A stretch of DNA of 64,000 nt from positions 1 through 64,000 of the forward strand of contig NZ_KB893946.1 in NCBI RefSeq assembly GCF_000374285.1. The letters run 5' to 3'. Shown piece after piece: positions 56,754-64,000 of the stretch. The translations under genes and the position numbers were made by a program. Under the pieces are notes generated by a model. It did not search any database. It was given only the letters and a program-made list of their open reading frames with translations, and was not told the DNA's origin. The stretch is from Actinobacillus capsulatus DSM 19761. Its GTDB lineage: Bacteria; Pseudomonadota; Gammaproteobacteria; Enterobacterales; Pasteurellaceae. How positions within the stretch are numbered: the stretch's first letter is position 1; the number at the start of each line of letters is the position of its first letter.

Positions 56754-56851
56754 GGGCGAACCGATGTGTTCGCCCAAGAAAAGTTAATAAGGAATGTTGT
56801 ATATTCAGGGCGGACACATCGGTCCGCCCCTACATTTGCTACATAATACCG
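56707..56851. repeat. REPIN-like nested inverted repeat
   Basis: An outer 14-bp perfect inverted repeat (CGGTATTATGTAGC at 56707-56720 and its complement at 56838-56851) encloses two 28-bp arms (56748-56775 and 56808-56835) that are inverted copies. Each arm is itself a hairpin, and the two differences between arms are paired: the left stem is GGCGAAC/GTTCGCC, the right GGCGGAC/GTCCGCC. This is the form of two inverted REP sequences. It carries no gene. Confidence 0.7.
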
Positions 56852-56889
56852 AGATAATGCTAAGTGAAGATTTTAGATAGTAATATAAC

Positions 56890-56925
56890 AAAGGGTATTG
56901 ATGATATAAAATCAATACCCTTTTT
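56890..56925 (+). terminator. terminator after the tiny-gene region
   Basis: AAAGGGTATTGAT pairs with ATCAATACCCTTT, then TT. The U tract is on the plus strand, so it serves leftward-to-rightward transcription out of the tiny-gene region rather than dnaE. Confidence 0.75.
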
Positions 56926-57005
56926 AGTATAAAATATAATAGATTTTGCTTTAGCTACTAGATCAGTATTTGCAAAAAAATCTGCAAATTCAACCGCTTG
57001 TCTTG

Positions 57006-60000
57006 TTACTCGAACTCCAGTTCTACGGCGTTTTCACCGAGTAGGGCTTTTAGCTGGTCTAGCATTTCATCTTTCGGGGTAATTCGCCATTCTACTCCGC
57101 TTCGCAATAAGGCCCTGCCTTCGGGGCTTTGGTAGTAGAAATGTAGCGGTAATGTCCCTTCCTTATTTGGCTCAATGATTTCTCGTAATTCTTTTACAAA
57201 TTGCGGAGTAAGCTGTTCTTGGCTAACTGCTAAAGCAAGGCTTTTCGCATAGCGGCTACGAGCTTCGTCTAAAGTGGCGATTTCTCGCACCGACATTTTT
57301 AATCCGCCGCTAAAATCATCGAACTGTACCGAACCGGTCGCGATGACAATACGATCTTTCCCTAAAATATGCCCGTAAGTTTCTAATGCTTCCGAGAATA
57401 GTGTCATATCTAATTTACCGGAACGATCTTCAATGGTTGCAATCCCAAGACGGCTACCTCGTTTGGTTACGGCAATACGAGAACCCATAATAATACCGGC
57501 AACGGTGACCACTTGCCCACGGCGTGTCGGCTGTAGTTCATTTAGGCGTACCGGCGCATAGTGTGATAACTCTTTTAAGAAACGTCCGATAGGGTGACCG
57601 CTTAAATATAAACCGAGCGTAGTGCGCTCGCCTTCTAAAATGGTTTGTTCCGACCATTTTGGCGTATTGGCGTAGGCATTTTGCACTTCTTCCGGAGTTT
57701 CAGTTAACACGCCGAACATATCACTTTGTCCGAGAGCTTCCATTTTACTGTGCTGATCGGAGGCTCTCAGTGCGTCTTCTAAGTTTTTCATCAGTGCGGC
57801 ACGATGTGGGCCTAATTTATCGAAAGCACCCGACATAATTAAGCCTTCAAAAGTACGGCGATTGATTTTTTTCAGATCGACACGAGCGGTCAAATCAAAT
57901 AAATCTTTAAAGATACCGTCTTTTTCACGTGCTTCTAAAATCGCTTCAACCGGGCCTTCACCGACACCTTTAATTGCGCCTAAGCCGTATACAATCTCGC
58001 CCTTTTCATTTACCGAGAAACGGTGTTTACCGCTGTTTACATCAGGCGGAACAACGGTTAAGCCCATATTGATACATTCGTCATAAAAGCCAACGATTTT
58101 GTCGGTGTTATCCATTTCCGAGGTCATTACTGCCGCCATAAATTCGGCAGGATAGTGTGCTTTCAGCCATAGTGTTTGGTAAGAAACCAACGCATAAGCG
58201 GCAGAGTGCGATTTGTTAAAACCATAGCCGGCGAATTTTTCCACCAAGTCAAAGATTTTCATCGCAAGATTACCGTCAATACCTTGTTTGATCGCCCCTT
58301 TTTCGAAGATTTCTCGCTGGGCTGCCATTTCCTCCGGTTTTTTCTTACCCATTGCACGGCGTAATAAGTCCGCACCACCTAAGGTATAGCCGGCAAGCAC
58401 CTGTGCGATTTGCATTACCTGCTCTTGGTAAACAATAACACCATAGGTCGGTTCCAAAATCGGTTTAAGCGATTCGTGCTGATATTGTGCATCAGGGTAA
58501 GAAACTTCTTCATGACCATGTTTACGATCGATAAAGTTTTGTACCATGCCGGATTCAAGCGGGCCGGGACGGAATAATGCCACCAATGCGATAATATCTT
58601 CAAAACAGTCGGGTTTCAGACGTGAAATCAGATCTTTCATCCCGCGTGACTCTAGTTGGAAGACAGCCGTTGTTTTAGAAGCGAGTAACAGATCAAACGA
58701 TTTCTTATCATCTAGCGGAATACTTTCGATGCGAACCGGCTCTTTGCCTTCTCGGACTAAGCGTTGATTAATCATCTCCAACGCCCATTTAATGATGGTG
58801 AGCGTACGTAAGCCTAAGAAGTCAAATTTTACTAAGCCTGCATATTCCACATCGTTTTTATCGAAGTGGGTAACAGGGTGTAGTCCTTCCGAATCACAAT
58901 AAAGTGGTGAGAAATCGGTAATGGCGCTTGGGGCGATTACCACCCCCCCGGCGTGTTTACCGGCATTTCGGGTTACGCCTTCCAATTTGCGTGCCATATC
59001 AATCAAGTCTTTCACTTCTTCATCGGCTTCGTAAAGTTCCGGCAGTTTTGGCTCAGCATCAAAGGCTTTAGCCAAGGTCATACCTGGGTCGGGCGGAATC
59101 AGTTTAGAAATACGATCGACGAAATTATACGGATGACCCAGCACACGGCCTACATCTCGGATTACCGCCTTTGCCGCCATCGTACCAAAAGTAATGATCT
59201 GAGAAACTGCTTGGCGACCATAAGTATCGGCAACGTGTTCAATTACACGATCTCGCCCATCCATACAGAAATCGACATCGAAGTCGGGCATTGAAACACG
59301 TTCCGGATTTAGGAAACGCTCAAAGAGCAAATCGAATGCAAGTGGGTCTAAATCGGTAATTTTTAACGCATACGCTACCAAAGAACCTGCGCCGGAACCA
59401 CGCCCCGGACCAACCGGAATATCGTTATCTTTCGACCACTGAATAAATTCCATTACGATCAGGAAGTAGCCGGGGAAGCCCATTTGGTTAATTACGTCCA
59501 GCTCGACTTGCAAACGTTCATCATAAACAGACCGCTTGTTTTTGCGTTCTTCCGTATCCGGGAATAGAAATTTCAAGCGTTCTTCCAAACCCTCACGTGA
59601 TTTTTTCACTAAAAAATCTTCGGTGGAAAGATCGCCGGTTGGGAAATTCGGTAAGAAATATTCGCCTAAACGTACGGTCACATTGCATCGCATTGCAATT
59701 TGTACCGTATTTTCAATCGCTTGCGGTAAATCAGCAAACAAGGCGCACATTTCTTGTTCGCTACGGAAATATTGCTGTGGTGAATATTTTTTCGGACGCT
59801 TTGGATCATCCAAGGTGTAGCTGTCGTGGATTGCTACACGAATTTCGTGCGCATCAAAATCGTCTTCCTTCAAGAACACCACGTCATTTACCGCAACTAA
59901 TGGTAATTGGTGTTTTTGTGAAAAAGGTACCGCTTGTTGAATATAGCGTTCTTCGTCCGCACGACCGGTGCGGCAGAGCGTGAGATAGTAATGATTCGGG

Positions 60001-60482
60001 AAATATTGCTGATAAAAGCCGACTAATTCGTCTGCTTCCGCTTCATTTTCTTTGAGTAATGCTTTCCCAACATCGCCGTTGCGCCCGCCGGAAAGCACGA
60101 TGATGCCTTCATTTAACTCGGCAAGCCACGCTTTTTCGATTAGCGGAAATTCAATATAGCCTTGTTGATAAGCTTTTGAAAGTAAAAGAGTAATATTGTG
60201 ATAACCGGTGTTGTTTTTGGCCAACAAAGTTAATTCAAAGAAGTCTTCACTATCCGGTTCGGGGCGTACGAAAATATCCGCACCGATAATTGGTTTTAAA
60301 CCGGAACCTAATGCTTCGCCATAAAATTTCACCAATCCGCAAAAGTTGCTGAAATCGGTTAATGCCATTGCCACCATATTGTTGGCAACCGCCGTTTTGA
60401 CTAACGGTTTTACTTTAGCCAAACCGTTAATCATAGAGAAATCACTATGAACTTTAAGATGAATGAAACGTTGTTGAGTCAT
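57006..60482 (-). CDS. dnaE: DNA polymerase III alpha subunit
   Basis: DnaE is the replicative polymerase subunit. The 1158-residue protein has an N-terminal PHP domain ([24 protein letters not shown]), the polymerase core with [25 protein letters not shown] and the catalytic Asp pair in [10 protein letters not shown], a later [18 protein letters not shown] and OB-fold ([39 protein letters not shown], about 985-1020), and a C-terminal tail. Length matches E. coli (1160). The E. coli neighbours (rnhB, accA) are not adjacent. Confidence 0.97.
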   Translation of the reverse strand: MTQQRFIHLKVHSDFSMINGLAKVKPLVKTAVANNMVAMALTDFSNFCGLVKFYGEALGSGLKPIIGADIFVRPEPDSEDFFELTLLAKNNTGYHNITLLLSKAYQQGYIEFPLIEKAWLAELNEGIIVLSGGRNGDVGKALLKENEAEADELVGFYQQYFPNHYYLTLCRTGRADEERYIQQAVPFSQKHQLPLVAVNDVVFLKEDDFDAHEIRVAIHDSYTLDDPKRPKKYSPQQYFRSEQEMCALFADLPQAIENTVQIAMRCNVTVRLGEYFLPNFPTGDLSTEDFLVKKSREGLEERLKFLFPDTEERKNKRSVYDERLQVELDVINQMGFPGYFLIVMEFIQWSKDNDIPVGPGRGSGAGSLVAYALKITDLDPLAFDLLFERFLNPERVSMPDFDVDFCMDGRDRVIEHVADTYGRQAVSQIITFGTMAAKAVIRDVGRVLGHPYNFVDRISKLIPPDPGMTLAKAFDAEPKLPELYEADEEVKDLIDMARKLEGVTRNAGKHAGGVVIAPSAITDFSPLYCDSEGLHPVTHFDKNDVEYAGLVKFDFLGLRTLTIIKWALEMINQRLVREGKEPVRIESIPLDDKKSFDLLLASKTTAVFQLESRGMKDLISRLKPDCFEDIIALVALFRPGPLESGMVQNFIDRKHGHEEVSYPDAQYQHESLKPILEPTYGVIVYQEQVMQIAQVLAGYTLGGADLLRRAMGKKKPEEMAAQREIFEKGAIKQGIDGNLAMKIFDLVEKFAGYGFNKSHSAAYALVSYQTLWLKAHYPAEFMAAVMTSEMDNTDKIVGFYDECINMGLTVVPPDVNSGKHRFSVNEKGEIVYGLGAIKGVGEGPVEAILEAREKDGIFKDLFDLTARVDLKKINRRTFEGLIMSGAFDKLGPHRAALMKNLEDALRASDQHSKMEALGQSDMFGVLTETPEEVQNAYANTPKWSEQTILEGERTTLGLYLSGHPIGRFLKELSHYAPVRLNELQPTRRGQVVTVAGIIMGSRIAVTKRGSRLGIATIEDRSGKLDMTLFSEALETYGHILGKDRIVIATGSVQFDDFSGGLKMSVREIATLDEARSRYAKSLALAVSQEQLTPQFVKELREIIEPNKEGTLPLHFYYQSPEGRALLRSGVEWRITPKDEMLDQLKALLGENAVELEFE

Positions 60483-60672
60483 TACGATATTGCGATTGAG
60501 ATAAGAAAAATTTGAGAGGATTTTAGCATAAATAAGCGGTTAATTTTTTGCAAAATTTTCGCAATTGTGCCGTAAATGAATAATTAATGGCTGTACATTG
60601 GCAACACTTTATTCAATCTATACATTATTTAGAGCATAAGGATGAGGAGGTTTATCAGCTTTTTGATAAACA

Positions 60673-60693
60673 AAAAAGTGCGGTAAATTTTAC
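60673..60693 (-). terminator. terminator after pgtP, built on a Hin-type USS
   Basis: AAAAGTGCGGTAAA pairs with TTTACCACACTTTT. The left half contains AAGTGCGGT (60676-60684), the Hin-type uptake core with its AT tail. The right half is a one-base decayed inverse copy. On the minus strand it ends in TTTTTT. Confidence 0.75.
60676..60684 (+). repeat. Hin-type uptake signal (AAGTGCGGT)
   Basis: An exact Haemophilus-type USS core with extended A/T flanks, unlike the ACAAGCGGT cores in the rest of the window. Confidence 0.75.
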
Positions 60694-60710
60694 CACACTT
60701 TTACTTGATA

Positions 60711-62066
60711 TTAATGATTTGCTGCTTGTACTAATTTTTTCTTTTCTAAACGTAATACACCTAAATGGGTCATATAACAGCAGAAAATACAACCACATAC
60801 TGCGAATAATAAGAGGTAGAAACCAGCATCCCAACCAAAGCGTTCAGCTAAGATTCCGAATAATGCAGTACCTGAGAAACTCCCTAAAATATAACTGAGT
60901 AAACCACGTAAGCCTGTTGCAGAACCAGCTGCAAATGAGGGAACTAATTCAATAGTTTGTAATGATGATAAGAACATTGGTACATAGATTAAACAGCCAA
61001 TGATGCCTGCACCAATAGTTACGGTTAATAAGTCTTGTCCACCCCAGTAAGCAAACATTGCTGCACCTACACCGACTAATGTGATGATCGCAAGCGGCAT
61101 ACGACGACCTTTGAAATAAGTATCTGTTAACCAACCTGCTAATAAGGTTGAAGGAATTGCCGCCCATTCAAAGATAGCAAATGCGGTTGCCATTTGACCT
61201 TTTGAGAAACCTTTGGTTTCTAATAAGTAAAGCGGTAACCAAGTTAATACGCCGAAACGGATCATATAAGTAAACACATCGATAAATGATACGAACCAAA
61301 CATTGATATCTTTCACAATATAGTCACGGAAAATTTCCCATGTAGTTAAGCTCACATTTTCTTCTTTAGTAACAATTAGCTCTTCTTGTTCTGTACCTAA
61401 GATTTTGCTTGTTGGTGGTAAACCTTCATTATAAGTACGTCCTTTACCCACCACATAAACTAAGATTGCAACGATAGTCGCTAATACAACCGGTGCAATA
61501 AAGTGTGCTGCTTGCCAATGTTCTGTGCCAAGCCATGCGATACTCGCTCCAGCGATTGGTGCGACTAAACCACCACCTACATTATGGGAAATATTGAATA
61601 TCGCTGTAGTTACACCGCGAGATTTGCGTGGGAACCAGCTTGCTAACACCACATAAGCAGGGCCAGCGCCCATTCCTTGGAAGATACCATTTAGAATACA
61701 AAGGAATAAGAATGCCCAGAATGATACACTAAAACCCATCATAAGGTTAACCACTGCAGACATCATTAAACCGAAAATCATAAAATGTTTTGGGTTTGAT
61801 TTATCGGCAAAAGCAGACATAAAGCCTTTACTTAAGCCATATACAACCAACATTGTTCCGGAAATAAAACCAATGTCTTTTTTAGTGAAACCAAACTCAC
61901 TGATAAGTTCAGGCGAAGAAAGTAAGAAGTTATTACGCAAAATGTAGTATGCAGCATAGCCAATAAATATGCCGAAAAGTGCATGCCATCTTAAACGGTT
62001 ATAACGCTCTAATTGTTCTGCTTCTGGTACGGGTTTACCAGGTTTTGAGGCTAAGAATGAAATCAT
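60711..62066 (-). CDS. pgtP: Phosphoglycerate transporter PgtP (MFS, organophosphate:Pi antiporter)
   Basis: This 451-residue, 12-helix MFS protein of the OPA family imports 2- and 3-phosphoglycerate and PEP in exchange for phosphate. It follows Salmonella PgtP closely: YILRNNF near residues 41-47, YGLSKGFMSAFADK, NGIFQGMGAGP, WFPRKSRGVTTAIFNISHNVGGGLVAPI, and FEWAAIPSTLLAGWLTDTYFKGRRMPLA. It is divergent from pgtC-pgtB, the Salmonella pgt layout. The symbol could be confused with glpT or uhpT; the adjacent pgtC and pgtB support pgtP. Confidence 0.9.
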   Translation of the reverse strand: MISFLASKPGKPVPEAEQLERYNRLRWHALFGIFIGYAAYYILRNNFLLSSPELISEFGFTKKDIGFISGTMLVVYGLSKGFMSAFADKSNPKHFMIFGLMMSAVVNLMMGFSVSFWAFLFLCILNGIFQGMGAGPAYVVLASWFPRKSRGVTTAIFNISHNVGGGLVAPIAGASIAWLGTEHWQAAHFIAPVVLATIVAILVYVVGKGRTYNEGLPPTSKILGTEQEELIVTKEENVSLTTWEIFRDYIVKDINVWFVSFIDVFTYMIRFGVLTWLPLYLLETKGFSKGQMATAFAIFEWAAIPSTLLAGWLTDTYFKGRRMPLAIITLVGVGAAMFAYWGGQDLLTVTIGAGIIGCLIYVPMFLSSLQTIELVPSFAAGSATGLRGLLSYILGSFSGTALFGILAERFGWDAGFYLLLFAVCGCIFCCYMTHLGVLRLEKKKLVQAANH

Positions 62067-62173
62067 AATGTAATACCTGTAAGAATAAAAAATAAGGAAT
62101 TTTTATTTCTAGTTAAAGAAATCTAGCGCTATGCTAATATGTCTAAAGCAAAAGGCAATACATTGAAATTTAA

Positions 62174-62212
62174 GTCAAAATTGACATTTTTAATGAATTT
62201 TATGTGTCAAAA
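62174..62212. promoter_or_regulatory. GTCAAAA repeats in the pgtP-pgtC intergenic region
   Basis: GTCAAAA occurs at 62174-62180 and 62206-62212, 32 bp apart (three turns), and TTGAC at 62181-62185 makes an inverted half. This could be the binding site of the PgtA regulator, which lies outside the window. It is a guess from the pattern. Confidence 0.3.
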
Positions 62213-62318
62213 GCAACTCAAAATAACAGTCATTAATTGTGTATGGATATGATGGGTGGAAATTGAGATAAAACTTGCCTATTTGGCAAAATATGAATGA
62301 AAAAAAATTTTTTAATTT

Positions 62319-62334
62319 TGTGATCTAAATCACA
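62319..62334. promoter_or_regulatory. CRP site next to pgtC
   Basis: TGTGA-TCTAAA-TCACA is a perfect 10/10 core with AT flanks. It ends 15 nt before ATG 62350, so bound CRP would sit at the pgtC ribosome site. It may repress pgtC or serve the distant pgtP promoter. Confidence 0.75.
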
Positions 62335-62349
62335 AAAATGGATGGAACA

Positions 62350-63582
62350 ATGAAAAAATTTATCAGCTATTTCGGTAGTTTATTGGGGCTATTGCTAGCA
62401 CTTCAGGCTCAGGCAAAAAGTTTAGTCATCGCAACTTCTTTCTCTCCGGAAACAATGAATTATATTCAAAATGAATGGAAAGAAATTTATCCGGAGCAAC
62501 ATATCCGTTTAATTAACCGTACAGTTAGTTCATTAGAACGTTTGTTAACTCAACCAAATATAGAGAATGTAGATTTAGTGTTGAGTTCATCACCATTTTT
62601 ATTTCAACAGTTGCAACAGCAACAGGTACTACTTTCTCTACCAGATCATTTACAGCAGCATGACAAATGGGTTCCGCCCCAATTAAGACAAACTACCACC
62701 GCTGTAGCATTTTCTGGTTACGGTATTTTTTACAATAAAAAGTTACTGACGGAACGTCATTTACCTATCCCAACAGACTGGGACAGCTTATTAGATCCTG
62801 ATTATTTTAATAGTGTGTTAATGAGCTCTCCTTCACGTTCGGGTTCAAATCATATTATGTTGGAAATGTTGTTGCAACAACGAGGCTGGACGCAGGGATG
62901 GACTGACTTTTTGACCTTATCTCGAAATTTCTCTTTGATTTCATCTCGTAGTTTTAATGTGGCTGATAAAGTAAGAGCAGGTTTAGCGGTAGCGGGAATG
63001 AGTATTGATACTTATGCGCTTAATCAATCTGCACATTCTGATGTGGAATTTGTCTATTTCCCTCATTCTATTGCTTCTCCCACGTTTGTAGCAATTCATC
63101 GGAGTAGTGAGCATGCAGAAGATGCTATGGCATTTATTGCCTTTTTATTATCTGAACGAGGGCAGAAAGTAGTCGCTGCCCGTAACTTTGCCAAATATCC
63201 ACTTAATTCATTAGATGCTCAGGATTCACTATATGTGGAACAACAAAAGTTATTGAATGAACCATTGTTGGATTACGATCGTCTGCTTGCAAGAGAATAT
63301 TTGGTGAAAAAGTTATTTGATGTGGCAATTACCTTTCGTTTGGCACAACTCAAAGAAGCTTGGTATGCACTGAATGAAAAAGAGAAGAAAATAGGCAAAA
63401 AACTAACCGCACTTCGTACCGAGTTGACAGCTATGCCATTGAGTGAAGCCGAAGCCAATGACAAAAACTTTTTAACGCAGTTTAAAAACAATAGAGCTTT
63501 TGCCTTAGTGCAAGAAAGAAAATGGGCAGAATTTTTCCAAGGACAGATTAATAAAGTTTTGTTGACGCTTGAAGAAGAATAA
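62350..63582 (+). CDS. pgtC: Periplasmic phosphoglycerate sensor-associated protein PgtC
   Basis: PgtC is a periplasmic solute-binding-like protein that with PgtB senses external phosphoglycerate and allows PgtA to induce pgtP. The 410-residue precursor has a signal peptide (about 1-22, LALQAQAKS) and an extracellular binding fold type 1 layout (LVIATSFSPETMNYIQNEWKEIYPE, then IFYNKKLLTERHLPIPTDWDSLLDP), and a coiled-coil C-terminus. ATG 62350 is preferred because GATGGA precedes it; ATG 62338 lies at the end of the CRP site flank. An inverted Hin-type USS is inside (63406-63414). pgtB begins 28 nt later. Confidence 0.85.
   Translation: MKKFISYFGSLLGLLLALQAQAKSLVIATSFSPETMNYIQNEWKEIYPEQHIRLINRTVSSLERLLTQPNIENVDLVLSSSPFLFQQLQQQQVLLSLPDHLQQHDKWVPPQLRQTTTAVAFSGYGIFYNKKLLTERHLPIPTDWDSLLDPDYFNSVLMSSPSRSGSNHIMLEMLLQQRGWTQGWTDFLTLSRNFSLISSRSFNVADKVRAGLAVAGMSIDTYALNQSAHSDVEFVYFPHSIASPTFVAIHRSSEHAEDAMAFIAFLLSERGQKVVAARNFAKYPLNSLDAQDSLYVEQQKLLNEPLLDYDRLLAREYLVKKLFDVAITFRLAQLKEAWYALNEKEKKIGKKLTALRTELTAMPLSEAEANDKNFLTQFKNNRAFALVQERKWAEFFQGQINKVLLTLEEE
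63406..63414 (-). repeat. Hin-type uptake signal inside pgtC
   Basis: ACCGCACTT, the reverse complement of AAGTGCGGT, the second Hin-type core of the pgt locus. Confidence 0.7.
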
Positions 63583-63610
63583 GGTGAGCGCATTCAATTG
63601 GGATAATAAA

Positions 63611-64000
63611 ATGAAGAAAAAAAACATTACACAGGTGTTAAAACAAGCCTTTGCAATGAGTCTGATGTTAAGTATGATTTTGGGTATCGTGAGCCTTTTG
63701 TCTTGGTATCAGCAACATAAACAAGTGAATTATATTTTAGATGATTATTTTCCAAAAACGCATCTTGCTCTGAAGTTGGAAGATAATGTTGCCGCTTTTG
63801 TGAATGAATTAGAGCGCTTTGCAGCGGTAAAAAATAATATGAATCGCCAAACAATGCTCAAACAGTTAAATGGACAATTAGAGCAAATAGAGCAGGATGC
63901 TTTGATGTTGTCCGATGATATTCATGATGAAGGCGTGATTTTAGGTAATATCGCAGAGTTAAAGTCGTTAATTGTAAAGATTTATTCGTATTTAAACCAA
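63611..64000 (+). CDS. pgtB: Phosphoglycerate sensor histidine kinase PgtB (5' part)
   Basis: The frame runs open from ATG 63611 to the window end (130 residues) and is cut there. It has a short basic N-terminus (MKKKNITQVLKQ), a membrane helix (about 14-33, FAMSLMLSMILGIVSLLSWY), then a helical periplasmic sensor part rich in heptad-like patterns. The kinase domain is outside the window. Its place after pgtC and the divergent pgtP identify it as PgtB, the sensor kinase of the pgt system. The response regulator PgtA would be next. Confidence 0.78.
   Translation, partial: MKKKNITQVLKQAFAMSLMLSMILGIVSLLSWYQQHKQVNYILDDYFPKTHLALKLEDNVAAFVNELERFAAVKNNMNRQTMLKQLNGQLEQIEQDALMLSDDIHDEGVILGNIAELKSLIVKIYSYLNQ

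Noticed and set aside
60587-60898. A 103-codon plus-strand frame overlapping the end of pgtP
   Set aside because: It covers the pgtP terminator and the 3' end of pgtP in antisense, with no ribosome site and composition that mirrors pgtP.

Overview
The window is chromosomal DNA of a gammaproteobacterium of the Pasteurellaceae, most likely Actinobacillus pleuropneumoniae or a close relative. It is AT-rich and carries many copies of the DNA uptake core ACAAGCGGT (the Apl-type uptake signal, USS), often as inverted pairs behind genes. It also has the comABCDE competence operon and the family's usual gene pairs (dusB-fis, waaA-coaD, aroK-aroB-dam). Almost all of it is ordinary core genome on both strands.

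Layout. 1-180 is the 3' end of an IS3-family element. 235-7000 (minus) holds a Na+-dependent symporter, aroK-aroB-dam and mrcA (PBP1a). 7116-10538 (plus) is comA-E. 10664-13222 is nusB, thiL, pgpA and a LysE exporter. 13284-17338 is yfiF, suhB and dxs. 17375-22285 (minus) is tyrA, a DAHP synthase, a heptosyltransferase and pyruvate kinase. Then come sixA, dusB-fis, tsaE-amiB, tRNA-Gly, and waaL-waaA-coaD-orn. 30328-38330 has trhP, a cytochrome b562, a TqsA-like permease, a tandem glycine riboswitch with its symporter, a nuclease, a cysteine desulfurase and pfkA. 38394-44562 has a YwiC-like protein, rluD, bamD, tsaD, cyaY and recQ. 44623-52036 (minus) has two small exported paralogues, enolase, rlmC, nagZ, a TerC protein, mutH and lexA. 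52191-55930 is plsB and purT. A 1.1-kb accessory gap follows, then dnaE and the phosphoglycerate system pgtP/pgtC/pgtB, the last cut by the window end.

Regulation visible in the sequence: two SOS boxes at lexA, a PurR box at purT, the tandem glycine riboswitch, a CRP-S site (the Sxy-dependent competence type) in front of comA that overlaps the mrcA start, a sigma-E-like promoter at bamD, boxA-like elements in the leaders of both nusB and suhB, a 7-1-7 Fur box before a small exported protein, and a near-perfect CRP site at pgtC.

The least ordinary material is: (i) a compact promoter-hairpin-terminator unit at 30184-30257 that looks like an undescribed ~65-nt small RNA; (ii) the 55980-56930 gap with tandem tiny membrane-protein genes, one broken by a stop, a CRP-S-like palindrome upstream and a REPIN-like nested palindrome; (iii) the pgt locus, where the two uptake signals I found are of the other Pasteurellaceae type (AAGTGCGGT), suggesting transfer from a Haemophilus/Pasteurella-side donor; and (iv) the Fur-box-controlled small exported protein with a frameshifted paralogue beside it.
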